A DNA stretch of 64,000 bases from Pegea sp. RAD2-039 (taxonomy: Eukaryota; Chordata; Thaliacea; Salpida; Salpidae), in assembly GCA_034620365.1 (NCBI GenBank), contig JAQGEQ010000334.1, positions 1 to 64,000 of the forward strand. Direction: 5' to 3'. The translations under genes were made by a program, and so were the position numbers. Positions within the stretch are counted from its first letter, which is position 1. Each line of letters opens with the position of its first letter. Below are positions 48,181-59,607 of this stretch, in pieces. A model generated the notes under the pieces. The model had not been told where the DNA came from and did no database searches. It was given only the letters and a program-made list of their open reading frames with translations.

Positions 48181-49330
48181 TTTAAACAATATTTTTAATA
48201 TGCACAAAAAAATACTTTTAAGCTAAAAATGTATTCTTTTAGAAAGATACAAAAAAAAACTTAAATTTTCTGGTGCTTTAAATAGTAAAACAAAAACAAT
48301 AATTAAAACATAACAAGTAAAAGCAGTAGCAGCCAAGTTTAGCTAACTACACTATTTTTCAACAACATTAAATATTCGAAAAGTAATTTAGTCTGTTATA
48401 ATCAAAAAGATACATAACCTTACATTCAGAAAACCTAGCACTGTACTATTGCTTAAACTATAGATCCCATATACTTAAAACAAAATGTTCTATTATTAAG
48501 TTACTCGTGTAGCAGGCTACAGATTTATATAACAACTGAAAAAGAAACATAAATTTTTTATCTTGTCTTTAAACCACAAGGAGATAACATAAACACTTTT
48601 GCAATCAGAAAACTTAACTTTGCGCTTTTAGCTTAAGTAACGGATCTAGAAAAAGCTTACATGAAACGTTTTTGAATTTAAAATGTTGATCAAACCTAGT
48701 AATACCTTAAAATTTAAATTAAATTTTTAAGCAGAAATGATTTTGTACGCAAAAAAGTTATGAAAATGAAATGAATTATTATTTTGAAAATGAATTTGAA
48801 AAAACCATTCTAAGTAATGGTAGCTGGACGAAATTTTAAAATGATTCAAAAAGCTGACATTACGACTGCAAAACATTTTTTCCTTTTATTTACACAATAG
48901 ACTCATATAAATAAACAATATAAATCCTAAAAGTATTTTTACACAAAACTACCACTGAAGTATTTTGGTACTTATAAGATGATGAAATAATTCTGTCTTT
49001 TTAAAATTAATGAACGTCAAAAAGTACTTAAATACAAAAAAGCAAAAAAAAAACAATATATAAGAAAACAATCTAAATAACCATAAACAAAACTTCTGAA
49101 CGTAAGTATATACAATAAATAAATGTTTGCTTGCATTTAGCTGCTTCAAACTCACTTTTACAATTTTTTAAAGATATAAAGCTAGATAAATATGAACTTT
49201 TAACAATTAAACTAGATATTTATCAACTATCAGTGGTAAATGTTGAAAAATATATGATCGAAAATTTTTATTATTTGCTTAAAAATTTAATTCAAGCTTT
49301 TGCAAAAACCAGAATTTTGAAATAAAATCG
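48181..49330. other. A+T-rich unique sequence
   Basis: No gene recognised. The overlapping frames at 48,949-49,155 (minus) and 49,131-49,325 (plus) look compositional. Similarity to the array resumes at about 49,300. Confidence 0.5.
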
Positions 49331-49596
49331 TTGACGAGAATATTATTAAAACTTTGGAAAACATCTCATAAAATAAAAACTATGCAAAGCACTTTTAATG
49401 AAAATATTTCAAAACAAATCAAGAAAAATAATTTTGTCATATATATGATACTAATTTTTTCTTTTGTTCTTATAAAATTTACTTTTCTCTGTTTCAACCT
49501 GTAATTAAGATAAATCTATTTTAAAATATATGATGGATAAATAAGAAACTTTATTTTTAAAAATTTGTTTTTAAGAACTTTACTTTTTTCTGTTTC

Positions 49597-49713
49597 AACC
49601 CATAAGTGTGAAACTAAAACTGGCTTATTTATAAGGCCAAATTCTTTCCATTTAGACTAGTTTTAGAAAGCTCTTTTGTTAAACCTAATATTTTGAAACT
49701 GATGTACTCAGTT
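49597..49713 (+). ncRNA. Family A Sm-RNA-like unit, copy 17
   Basis: AACCCATAAGTGTGAAACTA, ending CTTATTTATAAG|GCCA, a GC rather than GT at the donor-like site. Sm-like ATATTTTGAA is followed by hairpin AACTGA-tgtac-TCAGTT. Block H is at 49,751-49,794. Confidence 0.45.
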
Positions 49714-50954
49714 GAAGTTAAAACACAGACATTCTACAGATTTTGATTTCGTTGATTATCAATTATTATTAAGGCCGGTTTCTAATTAGATTAACAAGTA
49801 CTGTGAGTGTAAGAAATGTCCGAATATTTTATTTTCTGGTGGTTGTATTTGTTCATCTTTTTACATACACGAAGCAAGAAATCAGATTTTATGATATTAT
49901 TAGATTCTCTGTGATCCTAATAAAAGAAATTTGTTATTTAGTCGAAAAACGTTTTAACAGAATTTTTAAGCAAATTTATTTATTTTATCTATATTTATAA
50001 ACAATCTAACATTTTCTAAAAATAAAAGTTTGAAAATTCTTTTCCAGAAAAAAATTATAAATATTAAGTTGAAGTTTCTATTTAAATAAGATTTACATTT
50101 TGATTAACGGCTACATCTAAATTATTGTCGATCAGAACAATTATTCTGAGAAATCATTTCAAAACAATAATATTTTGTTAAGTACAACTTGTTCTTAAAC
50201 TGTGGCACATAGCTCTTAAAGATTTGAATTTAGAATGTTTAACTGACAATGGTAACGTTGACATAAAAATTATGTCTTATTAATGTATTCCAGTTCAAAA
50301 ATATAGATATATAATTTTCATAAAGTAGTAAAAACAAATTACTAATATCATTGTGTTTGTTATGAACAACTTCTGTTATTAATGATTTGCGTCAATTTTT
50401 TAATTTTAACATAAGAAATAACTTACAAGAAAACTGTTACTTTTTAGATCACTTTCTATGAATTATGCCATTCATTTCTCATTCAAGAAGCTAGATAAGT
50501 CAAAATAGATAATATCTATAAATGTACATTTTAGATTAATCATTTCTGTTACTAAAAACAGATTTTTGTGTTGAAATGAAACAAAAACAGTTTTACAAAA
50601 TATATTGTTTACCTTTAAAGTGTACCTTTTGTAGATAATTCAACAAATGCACTATAAATGAGATATAAAAATATTTTTCATTTTTGTTAGTAAAAACTAT
50701 AATCCAAAAATTGAGAATCAAGAATTTTTGTTTTTCAATCATCAATCAAATATATTTTTTATTTTGATATTAAGTGAAAGAAAAATTAAAGTTAAAAACA
50801 TATATTTTCTGCTTTTAGCGAAATCAAGTTTCATTTGCGTTAACATTTTAATATTGTACTGAAATAAGTCAGCATAACAATTCTAAACAAACGAGATGAT
50901 TGTCATTGACTTAGTTTAATTTATTTTATTTCTAAAATTTGATTCAAACAAATT

Positions 50955-50988
50955 ATTCACAATATCCGCCAGCTGTCGCTGTTGGCAT
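50955..50988 (+). repeat. Hairpin repeat D, copy 11
   Basis: CACAATATCCGCCAGCTG, then TCGCTGTTGGC. The left arm CAATA no longer pairs fully with TGTTG. The centre is as in copies 3 and 8. Confidence 0.5.
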
Positions 50989-50999
50989 TTTATTCTATC

Positions 51000-52480
51000 T
51001 TTTTTTATTCAATTTTTTATTCTGAAAAACAAAACATTTGCTGCTTTAAATTTGCTGCTTACTTTTGTACGGACCATTGTATTACTGACAAATAAATTAA
51101 ATCCTTTTAATAAATTTTAATGCTAAATTTGCTAACAAAAATCATTTGCACAGTTAGCAAAAAATAATAAGGCAAGATAATTTTAAACAAAGAACAAACC
51201 AGAAAAAGCTTTGATGATTTTATAAATATTTTATAGAAAAGTTTGTTTTGAAATTTAAATACAAATAATAATTTTGAAGAGTTTTTAGAAAGTAAATTCA
51301 TTCTTGTTTATATAAATTTTAGTTGTTCTATAACTCCTTATAACTAAAATTAAATTAATTAAAGTCTGTAAAAAGTAGATTACGTAAACATATAAATAAA
51401 CAATTTCTTTTAAAATGCTTTGTAATAATATATTTATTAATATTTTAGATTTTTAAACGGTTAAATTTACTATGTTAAAATTAATTAATATTTTGTGTCA
51501 AATTTTATGAAGAATATTATGTATTTATAATAAATTTGTTTTATTTAAAAAAAATAAAATCGAAAATTACGAAATTGCATGATTCACAATAGTAGATAAG
51601 CTATCTATAATCTAAAACGAACGCAACTAGATTACTTTTTTGTAGATCTTAATCTCTATTTAATATTAACAAATCGACTTAGAAAAGAAAATACAGATAG
51701 AATTTATTTATATATTTTATTGTTTTTCACGTTTTTTGTTTCCCTTAAGTTTCAAATTCATTTAAACTTTGATGCATTTTTTAAGGACATTTTTGCTAAA
51801 GATACTTTTAAACATACATAATTTGTTGATTTAAACTACTGGTTATTGTTTTATATAAATAATCAGTAAAAAAAAATATTATCATTTTTCCATAGCTGTA
51901 AACGATTTTAGTCGCTTTAATGTATTCATTATTTATTATTATTTACATCAGTTTGTATGATAAACAAATCATTTTCTCATTCAAGAAGATATATAAGCCA
52001 AAATAGACAAAAGTTCTATATGCCAGTTTTTCACTAAATATTTTTTTCTGTTAGAAACAATTTTTAGAAGCTTTATAGTTCACCTTACAAGTTTACTTTT
52101 GTATATAATCTAATAAATACGCTTGATGTTTCAAATTTATTCGATTTTTGCTAGTAAAAAATATAATTATATAACTAATATAATATAATGTAGAAATTGA
52201 AAACAGTTTGAATTGAAACAGTGTTGAAAAAAAAATTTTTATATAAATTTTTTTTTGCTTTGATATTCTGTGTAAAAAATTAACTATTAAACTTTATCTA
52301 AGACCGTCGGTAAGCATCAATCACAGATAATCTATATACAAATTTTATATCTTATAAAAAAAACTAGTTAAAAGCAAATTTACTGCTCCTCATTTAATTT
52401 CAACTCTATTAAGACAGTAAGTATTTCATTACTTTTACTTCTCTATAACAAACACACTCTTTTAAGTTAACTCTTTTAAA
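51000..52480. repeat. Array spacer
   Basis: The part from 51,240 to 51,820 is the third copy of 4,840-5,480. The remainder is A+T-rich with TATAATATAATG-type simple sequence near 52,170. No gene seen. Confidence 0.45.
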
Positions 52481-52490
52481 CTTTTTAGAA

Positions 52491-52560
52491 AAATGAAATG
52501 ATTTACCAGCTGCATCCCTTGCGATGTAATATGAGCTCACCCCATAAATTCATTCGTTAA
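52491..52560 (+). repeat. Block E, copy 7
   Basis: TTTACCAGCTGCATCCCTTG, then CGATGTAATATGAGCTCAC. CATC/GATG arms are intact. The sequence upstream differs from other copies, marking a block boundary near 52,480. Confidence 0.6.
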
Positions 52561-52830
52561 AAGTGAATTTACTACTTCACATCTATTTCCACTCTAATAA
52601 GACAAGAAGTACTTCATTACATTTTCTTCTCTTTAACAAATAATTTCTTTTCAAACTTGATTATAAGAAACAAATACTACTTTTTACATACAACATTTAC
52701 TAAGAAATTGTAGTTTCTTGGGTTTTAAAGTATAAATCAAAAACTATAATTAAATATAAAAAAATAAATGAATAAATCAAAGCTTTATTTTTAAATGTTC
52801 TTGTTTTAAGAACTTTACTTTTTCTGTTTT

Positions 52831-52943
52831 AACCCACAAAAATGAGACAAACAGGTTTATGAATAAGATTATGTTTCTCATGTTATCCTAAATTGTATCA
52901 TTTCTGTTTTCTTAATTTCATTTAGAAACTGATATATTCAGTT
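52831..52943 (+). ncRNA. Family A Sm-RNA-like unit, copy 18
   Basis: AACCCACAAAAATGAGACAA with a small deletion, ending GAATAAGATTA without AG|GT. Sm-like TTCATTTAGAA is followed by hairpin AACTGA-tatat-TCAGTT. It is paired with half copy 19, hairpin end 148 bases later. Confidence 0.4.
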
Positions 52944-53028
52944 GAATTTAAAAGTATAATTTTTCTACAGATTGTTGGTTTTGATGAATTTCAATTATAT
53001 TAAAGTTTATTTCTATGGCCTGATTTTA

Positions 53029-53091
53029 TCAGTTGATATCAAAGCTACCAATTCTTATTTCATTATTTTTTAAGAGGTGATAATTTCAGTT
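53029..53091 (+). repeat. Family A 3' half copy 19
   Basis: Sm-like TTATTTTTTAAGAG, with hairpin arms TGA and TCA around TAATT, weakened on the left. Block H (53,129-53,170) carries the same 18-bp palindrome as near 41.6 kb, at 53,130-53,147. Confidence 0.45.
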
Positions 53092-53589
53092 GAATTAAAA
53101 GCTATCTATTTAAGAAGTTGTTGGTATTGTTGATAATTAATTATCAATAAAGTCGCTTCTAACGAGATTAGTAATTGGTGAAAGTGCAGGAATTGTCTTT
53201 TTGTACTTGTTGTCTGGAGTTTGTCTTTCTGAATTGTTTTTCTTTCGGTAGTGGTTTTTTATTTTTTCAATTTATATAAAACTTAAAGGAGAAAAAAATG
53301 CTGTTGTTGAATTTTTAGAAGAATTTTAGGAAAATGCTTTTTAAACCACGTTCGAAAAATAATTTTTGATCTTTTGACTTTTCTTTAAATTATAAAAAAT
53401 CAGATTTTATAAAGTTATTAAATCATTAAAACAGCGATTACTTAACTAACTGAAATAAATAGTTCTATCACAGATAAATAATACAAGTTACAATAATACT
53501 AAATTTTAACAAGTTTTTTGCTTGATTTGTTTGGTTATGCACAAAGTTCTGATATAATTTGTACTATTAAAAAGTTTTGTCATTCGACA

Positions 53590-53660
53590 GCATTTGTGGT
53601 TCAGTGGTAGATTTCTCGCCTACCACGCTGCAGGGGCGGGTTGGATTCCCACCGAGGTAG
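53590..53660 (+). pseudogene. tRNA-Gly-like sequence, copy 3
   Basis: The best preserved of the three: TGGTTCAGTGGTAGA matches a tRNA A box, and GGTTGGATTCC matches a B box with one change. The anticodon loop is CTACCAC. The acceptor ends still fail to pair, so a working tRNA is unlikely. Confidence 0.65.
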
Positions 53661-54969
53661 ATTTAGTTATGTTTACAAAATCTGATTTTTTTCTAAAACA
53701 AAAGTTTAAAAATCTTTTCAAGAAATGAATTTTGAATCATAAATAAATTCCGCTCTATTTTATGATAAACAAAGTTAAATAATGCAGAATATTGAAACAT
53801 TTAATAAAAATTGGGGTGAGGTTTGCACTTAAAAACGACTTTCTTTTTGATTAACGACTATGTCTAAGTAATGTTGATCACAACAAACATAATAACAAAT
53901 AAATTCGTATAAATTTAAAACTAAGCTCATTTTGTGGAAAAATGAGAAAGATTTGATTATTTTATGAATACTTTTCAGACAATTAAGTTACAAATAGTAA
54001 TGTTGAAGAATTTTCATGAAAAAAATATATTTTCTAATAATAAAAAAATTAATTGTCATACAAATGGTTATAAATAACCGTAAGTCTAAGTAAATTCTAA
54101 AAAAAGTTGATAAAGTCATAAAAAATTAAACCTCAATGATAATCATTTTAAACTTAGAAACAAGCAATTTCATTTAAAATATCATCTAATAATATATTAA
54201 CTAATAATAAAAATTTCAAAACAGCTAAGGAAGATACTTATAATCCAAAACAATCGCTAAAAAGTTAATTTTTTGTTCAATTCTTAATCTATATTTACTT
54301 TTACAAAATCGATTTTCGGTTTAACAAAATCCTATAGAGAGTTAATCTAAGCTTTTAAAAGTCATGTATGGTGTAATTTCTTTTAAGAATGATAACAACC
54401 TATTTCTTGCGTTTGAAATTTATACCAGGAAACCATATGCAAGTTAAAAGGTAGCAGTTGATACACTGCTTGGTAATATTGTTTACAGTTTTGTTGAAAT
54501 TCATTCAACTTCAAATTAATATGATATTTAGTCAATCAAACAAATCAGACCGTTGTACCTAATCTCTTTCAGTCAGTATAAAGTTATTTATAAGCTTCTT
54601 TTAATCTACTGTTTGTAGTGTAAACTGGTAAAACCTTGAAATCGTTATAAATTAATTTTTCAGAGCTCAAAGCCTTTGGCTAGTTTCAACTTTTGTTTAC
54701 TCACTAACTTTTCTAAAATATAAATTTTGCTGACTAAGTGTGTATTTTTAATTAAAAAGGAATTATTGAAAAAATTGGCAAAAGTTTACATCTACTACGT
54801 GTGGAAAATTATTTTAATCGCTCTAATTTAGCATAAAATATCAGCAAATAATTTAAAGGATGATTTGATTTTCTATACAAACGTTCGGTAATAACAAAAT
54901 CAAGCGAGATGTTTGTTATTCGTTTAGTTTAATCTTTTTTTGTTTCTTAAAAATCAAACAAGTTATTTG

Positions 54970-55005
54970 TAAATCACAACATCCGCTAGCTGTTGCTGTT
55001 AGTAC
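54970..55005 (+). repeat. Hairpin repeat D, copy 12
   Basis: CAACATCCGCTAGCTGTTGC followed by TGTTAGTAC. The outer arms are reduced to AACA/TGTT. Confidence 0.55.
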
Positions 55006-55993
55006 AAAAATATATATTTTTTTAATTCGATTTCTCATTCTGACAAACCATTTTAAGACCAGAATTTTTTTCTTTAGTATGATTCGATATTAAAATGTGG
55101 CACTTAGCTCTTAATGAATTAATTTTAGACTGTTTAATTCCTTATTTTTTTACTGACAATCTTATTATTGACAAATAAATTAAATCTTATTAATGAATTA
55201 CATGTCAAAGATATACTTGAACAAATTTAATAAAATTTCTAAAACAAGTTAATAATACTATTACAATTGTTATCGACATCTTCTCTCATTAATGATTAGT
55301 CTGCTTTAAGATTGTTTTTAATTATAAAAATAAGAAATGAATACGAAGCAAAAGTTTATCTTTTAGATTACTTTCCATGATGAACAAATCATTTTCTTAT
55401 TTAAAAAGCTATAAAAGTCAAAACAAACAACAGTTATAGCTGTCAGTTTTCAACTATGTTTTTTTCCCGTTAGAAAAAATCTTTTATTTAAGAAATTCAA
55501 CAAAAAGTTTTAGAATCTTTATAATTTACCTTCAAAGTTTACTTTTGTTGATAAATTAGCAAATACGCTAGTTGTTGCAAACTTATTTGATTTTATCTAG
55601 TAAAAATATAATTTATTAATTGATAACAACTTTAATTGGAAAAGTGTTTAAAAACTTAATTTCATTATTTGTTGTTCTATGCTTTTCTGTATCTAATTTT
55701 AACTCTATTCAGACAAGGAGTATTTGATTACATTGGTTTCTCCTTAACACATACATTCTTTTCAATTATTAATATTGCAAACAGATATTAATTTTCAATT
55801 ATATAGTCTACTAAAAAGGTTATTTTTCTTTATTTTTAAGTATAAATCGAAAACTTCAATTCAAAATCTGCAAAATAATATGGATGCATATTAATACATA
55901 ATTATTATTATTATTTATGTTATTACTAATACTATTATTAATTTATTTTTAATATTTTGTTTTTATTTCATGAAGTTTACTTCTATTTGTTTT

Positions 55994-56105
55994 AACCCAC
56001 AAACGTGAGATTGAAACAGCTTTACTTATAAGGCTGGATTTTTCAGCTGACATCTTCTATCACTCGATTCTTGAAAATGGAATTTGGAAACTGATAACTT
56101 CAGTT
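55994..56105 (+). ncRNA. Family A Sm-RNA-like unit, copy 20
   Basis: Partner of copy 8: AACCCACAAACGTGAGATTG, ending TTATAAGGCT. Here AAG is present but is followed by GC. Sm-like GAATTTGGAA is followed by hairpin AACTGA-taact-TCAGTT. Block H is at 56,127-56,173. Confidence 0.45.
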
Positions 56106-56992
56106 GAATTAAAGTTAGCTTCTTATTGTTGATTACCAAATATCAATAAATTCGCTGTCTACTGAGATTAGCTAGATTTTTTTTTTTTGGAACTTTTTTT
56201 TATTTGGAATACTAATTTCAGCATTTTACATAAAAGTCACATTAAATTCAATAAAAAAATTGCATTCGAAAACAAACAAGACAGTTTTCCAAATTTAGTT
56301 GCTTTAATAACAAGTTTAGTTTATAGAAAAGTTTTTGAAAATTTCACAACTAAAACATAAAATTAGTAGGACTGTAGTATGAAAGATAAGGAATTTCTGA
56401 ATAATAATATCTTGCAAAAATTGCATAATTTCAAAATTAAAAGATTTACCAAAATTTGCAGTAAGTAAACATTTTAAAACTTTAACTCACAAACCTTAGA
56501 TTAAATGCAATAATATATAATATGTGTATAACAAAATTTTACCTGATATTCGGGTGTTATTATTAACGTTATCATTAATTATTATTTTGAGGTTGAACAA
56601 GTTTCAACTTATAAATTATATAAATAGTTTTTCTAATGAAAGTAGAAACATAAGCGAAAATATCAAGCTAAAAAACACTGGAGGTTGTTAAGGATCTTTA
56701 TTATTAAAATATTATATTATTTTTATTTCATTCTAAATTTTTTATTGAATATATTTTCTGAACTGCAAAAATGGAAAATATTTTCAACGTAATTTACTGA
56801 AAGTGTAAACTTATTAGAATATTAATTTACTAAATTAAGTTAACAAATTATACAATTTTAACAATATAAACATCCAATACATAGAAATATCTAAAAAATG
56901 TTATTATCAGTGTCATTATTGAAAATGCTTTGAGAATTTTTTATTATTTTCATTTAAAAATTAGTCATTACAATTTTTAAGCTATTTTTTTT

Positions 56993-57112
56993 CAGCACCA
57001 CAAACATAAGATTGAGACCACTTTATATATAAGGTTTGAGATTCAACTCATATTGCTAAGATGTAACCATCTAAAAAGTTTTTGTAATTGGAGCCCGTTT
57101 CTTCTTACGGGT
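56993..57112 (+). ncRNA. Family B Sm-RNA-like unit, copy 6
   Basis: Partner of copy 3: CAGCACCACAAACATAAG, ending TATATAAG|GTTTGAG. The inner stem is altered (TCATATTGC). Sm-like AGTTTTTGTAATTGGA and terminal hairpin CCCGT...ACGGG are identical to copy 3. Confidence 0.5.
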
Positions 57113-57199
57113 AATTTTTCGGTTAATAACATTATTGCAAGTGAAGCATTATAAAACACTTTGTATTGAAATGAAATTTCTATCTCAGTTTAGATGATT

Positions 57200-57337
57200 A
57201 TGAATAATTTAAATTTATTTGCTGTTGTTGTTCTAAAGTGCTGCAACATTTACTTAATATTCTTCATTCTTCTGTTAGAAAATTTTCGAAATAAACATTT
57301 AAAAGAAATTGTAGCAGAGCAATTTCATTTATGTTAA
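57200..57337 (+). CDS. Hypothetical short ORF, 45 codons
   Basis: It starts MNNLNLFAVVVLKCC and ends EQFHLC. It differs from the 21.8 kb copy by two replacements (T to N, K to N) and two silent changes. It follows B copy 6 directly. Confidence 0.25.
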   Translation: MNNLNLFAVVVLKCCNIYLIFFILLLENFRNKHLKEIVAEQFHLC

Positions 57338-57744
57338 TCTACTGTTTGTTGTTTGTTAAAGATAATAATACTTTCAAATAACATTATTTAAACAATAGTG
57401 AAACTAAGAAAACTAATTTTTACTCCTATTACATGGGATAGCTGTAAATTTTTATGTTGTTTTTAATGTTGTTATTTTTTGTTAAAGTTAATTTAACTTT
57501 AGTAGATTCACCTTATTTTTTTCATTTATTGAAAAAACGGTAAATGTGAGTTTCTTCATATAGTTTGTAACTTGCTTTCTAGTTATATTAGAGACAAACT
57601 AAAATCGTAATGGTATTGTGTTTTAAAACAGAAAATTTATAAAGTTTTATAATTTTGATTTTAGAAAGTATATTTTTGAAATTATATTATATATATTGTT
57701 CTTAGAAAAATTGCTTATAAAATTTAAAAATTATTTTTGTTGAG

Positions 57745-57878
57745 AACCACAATCTATTGAGACATGAAACAAAGATTGAGACTACTTGACTTAAAAGTTT
57801 TTAACATCAACGCATTCAACGTACGTTCTCGTTGCTCATATTCATGTCATTTTGGAATTTTTTATCTTTTCAGGGTGA
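57745..57878 (+). ncRNA. Family C Sm-RNA-like unit, copy 8
   Basis: Partner of copy 5. CAACGTACGTTCTCGTTG allows CAACG/CGTTG pairing. Sm-like GTCATTTTGGAA. The terminal hairpin is weak (TTATCTTTTCAGGG). Confidence 0.35.
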
Positions 57879-58014
57879 CTTTATGATAAATATCGCTAAT
57901 CCTAGTAAAGCAAATATAAGATTTTTAATGAAGAGTATTTAATACATAATTTTAACAATTTAATTTTAATCAAAAAAAATCTTTAAACTCTTACGCAATT
58001 TCATTATATAATTA

Positions 58015-58090
58015 TTTAAACAATGAAATGCTTTACCGGCTGCATCCCTTGCGATGTAAGATGAGCTCACCCCATAAGTTAACTCGTTAA
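58015..58090 (+). repeat. Block E, copy 8
   Basis: Identical in its core to copy 4. Here the A unit that should follow is present, 270 bases later. Confidence 0.6.
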
Positions 58091-58357
58091 AAGTTAATTT
58101 ACTACTTAATATCTAGTTTCCATTCTAATAAGACAAGAAGTTTTTCATTACATTACTTCTATTTAACCAATACATTCTTTTCTAACTTTAGTTTTACAAA
58201 CAAATATCTTTTTACATACAAACTTTACTAAAGATGCTTTTTTTTATTTTTTAAATATAAATCAAAAACTTTAATTCAATATTAAATAATAATACAAATA
58301 AATAAAGAGAATTATTTTTAAATCTTTATTTTCATGACTTTTACTTTTTTCTGTTTC

Positions 58358-58471
58358 AACCCACAAATTTGAGACTAAAACAGCCTTATTTATAAGGTTA
58401 GCTCTACCAGTTGACAGGTCGATTTAAGTTTCCCATCTTCCGTTTCAAATTTTGAGACTGATATATTCAGT
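58358..58471 (+). ncRNA. Family A Sm-RNA-like unit, copy 21
   Basis: CTGTTTC upstream, then AACCCACAAATTTGAGACTA, ending CCTTATTTATAAG|GTTA with AG|GT. Sm-like AAATTTTGAGA is followed by hairpin ACTGA-tatat-TCAGT. It is missing from the paralogous block at about 22,951. Confidence 0.5.
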
Positions 58472-58479
58472 TTATAAAG

Positions 58480-59220
58480 ATAATAAATTTATACAAAGTC
58501 TAATAATAATAAAAATAAAGTTGACAATAATTTGTTTCGTAAAATATTTGTGTGAAGAAGTAGAGACTGTAGATAGTATTTATTTTAATATTTTATTGTT
58601 TATCATGCATTTTATTTTCTTTAAAATTCAAATTCATTTAAACTTATATGCAATTGTATATGACATTTTGGGTAAAATTACTTTTAAACATAAACATTGT
58701 TGGTGTCTAGTGCTGGTCTTTTTTAGTTGTCCTTCTTTTGGTGGTTGTTTTTATTAATTTTTTCCATATACACACTACTTAAAAGGAGAATTTTGTCATG
58801 TATTGTAATTTCTGTATTGCTTAAAAGAGTTATTTCTACTTTGTCATCATTTTTTTTTGATATTTTGTATTTTTAGACTATGATAAGATTAAATATACAA
58901 AGTTGGTTGCTTTAATAACAAGTTAAATTTATAGAAATTTTATTTTTTAATGCAACTAAAACATAAAATTAGTAAGACTGTAGTAAGAAAATAAGGATTT
59001 TTTTAATAATAAAATCAAGCAAAAATTGCATAATTTTAAAAATACCAAATTTTGCAGAAAGTAAACATTTTAAAATTTTAACTTAGAAATCTTAGATTAA
59101 AATGCAATAATATATAACCTGAGTTTAACGAAGTTTTACCTGATATTTGGGTGTTATTGTTTATGTTATTGTTTTTTATTATTTTGAGGTTGAATAAGTT
59201 TCAACTTATAATTTATATAA
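58480..59220. repeat. Array spacer
   Basis: The part from 58,490 to 58,760 matches 2,985-3,240. The part from 58,770 onward matches 22,960-23,410. The 101-codon frame at 58,452-58,757 overlaps this conserved flank and has no recognisable product. Confidence 0.5.
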
Positions 59221-59233
59221 AATTATTGTTGTT

Positions 59234-59348
59234 CAACATCACAAACTTAGGATTGAAACAACTTCATACATAAGATTTAAGATTTAATGCAATCTGCTTA
59301 TCAACGTCAGAAAGATTAGTTTTTTAAACCCGTTAATTGTTACGAGTG
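59234..59348 (+). ncRNA. Family B Sm-RNA-like unit, copy 7
   Basis: Partner of copy 4. Inner hairpin AGATT-taatgc-AATCT is intact. Sm-like TTAGTTTTTTAAA and terminal arms ACCCGT/ACGAGT. No AG|GT. Confidence 0.45.
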
Positions 59349-59607
59349 ATTTTATGGTAAATAATCTTTTTGCTAGTGAAGCATTATAAAAGGTCTGTTA
59401 TTAAAATTAAATTTCTATCTCTGTTTAAATGATTATCACTTATTTAAATAATTTGCTGTTGATTTTTTGAAGTGCTGCAACTTAGTTGCATCTTGTACTT
59501 ATTATTTTACTTTTCTATACATTCTTATTGAAGCTGAACAGTTTTCAATTATAATTTAAATACTATTGTATAAAGTTAGTCAAGCAGAACTGTTAAACAA
59601 AATACCA

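Larger units (their letters stand above)
52440..55660. repeat. Third copy of the E - A pair - tRNA - D block
   Basis: It repeats the 17,230-20,300 and 41,000-44,130 order: block E, A full copy, A half copy, tRNA-Gly-like sequence, D repeat. This copy has no zinc-finger gene upstream. It leads straight into the copy of the 20.3 kb block. Confidence 0.8.

Noticed and set aside
53590-53660. Functional tRNA-Gly.
   Set aside because: The acceptor stem does not pair and the anticodon stem and T stem carry mismatches.
58452-58757. 101-codon plus-strand frame.
   Set aside because: It starts inside the A21 hairpin and covers conserved flank; the related 2,965-3,260 sequence does not keep the frame.
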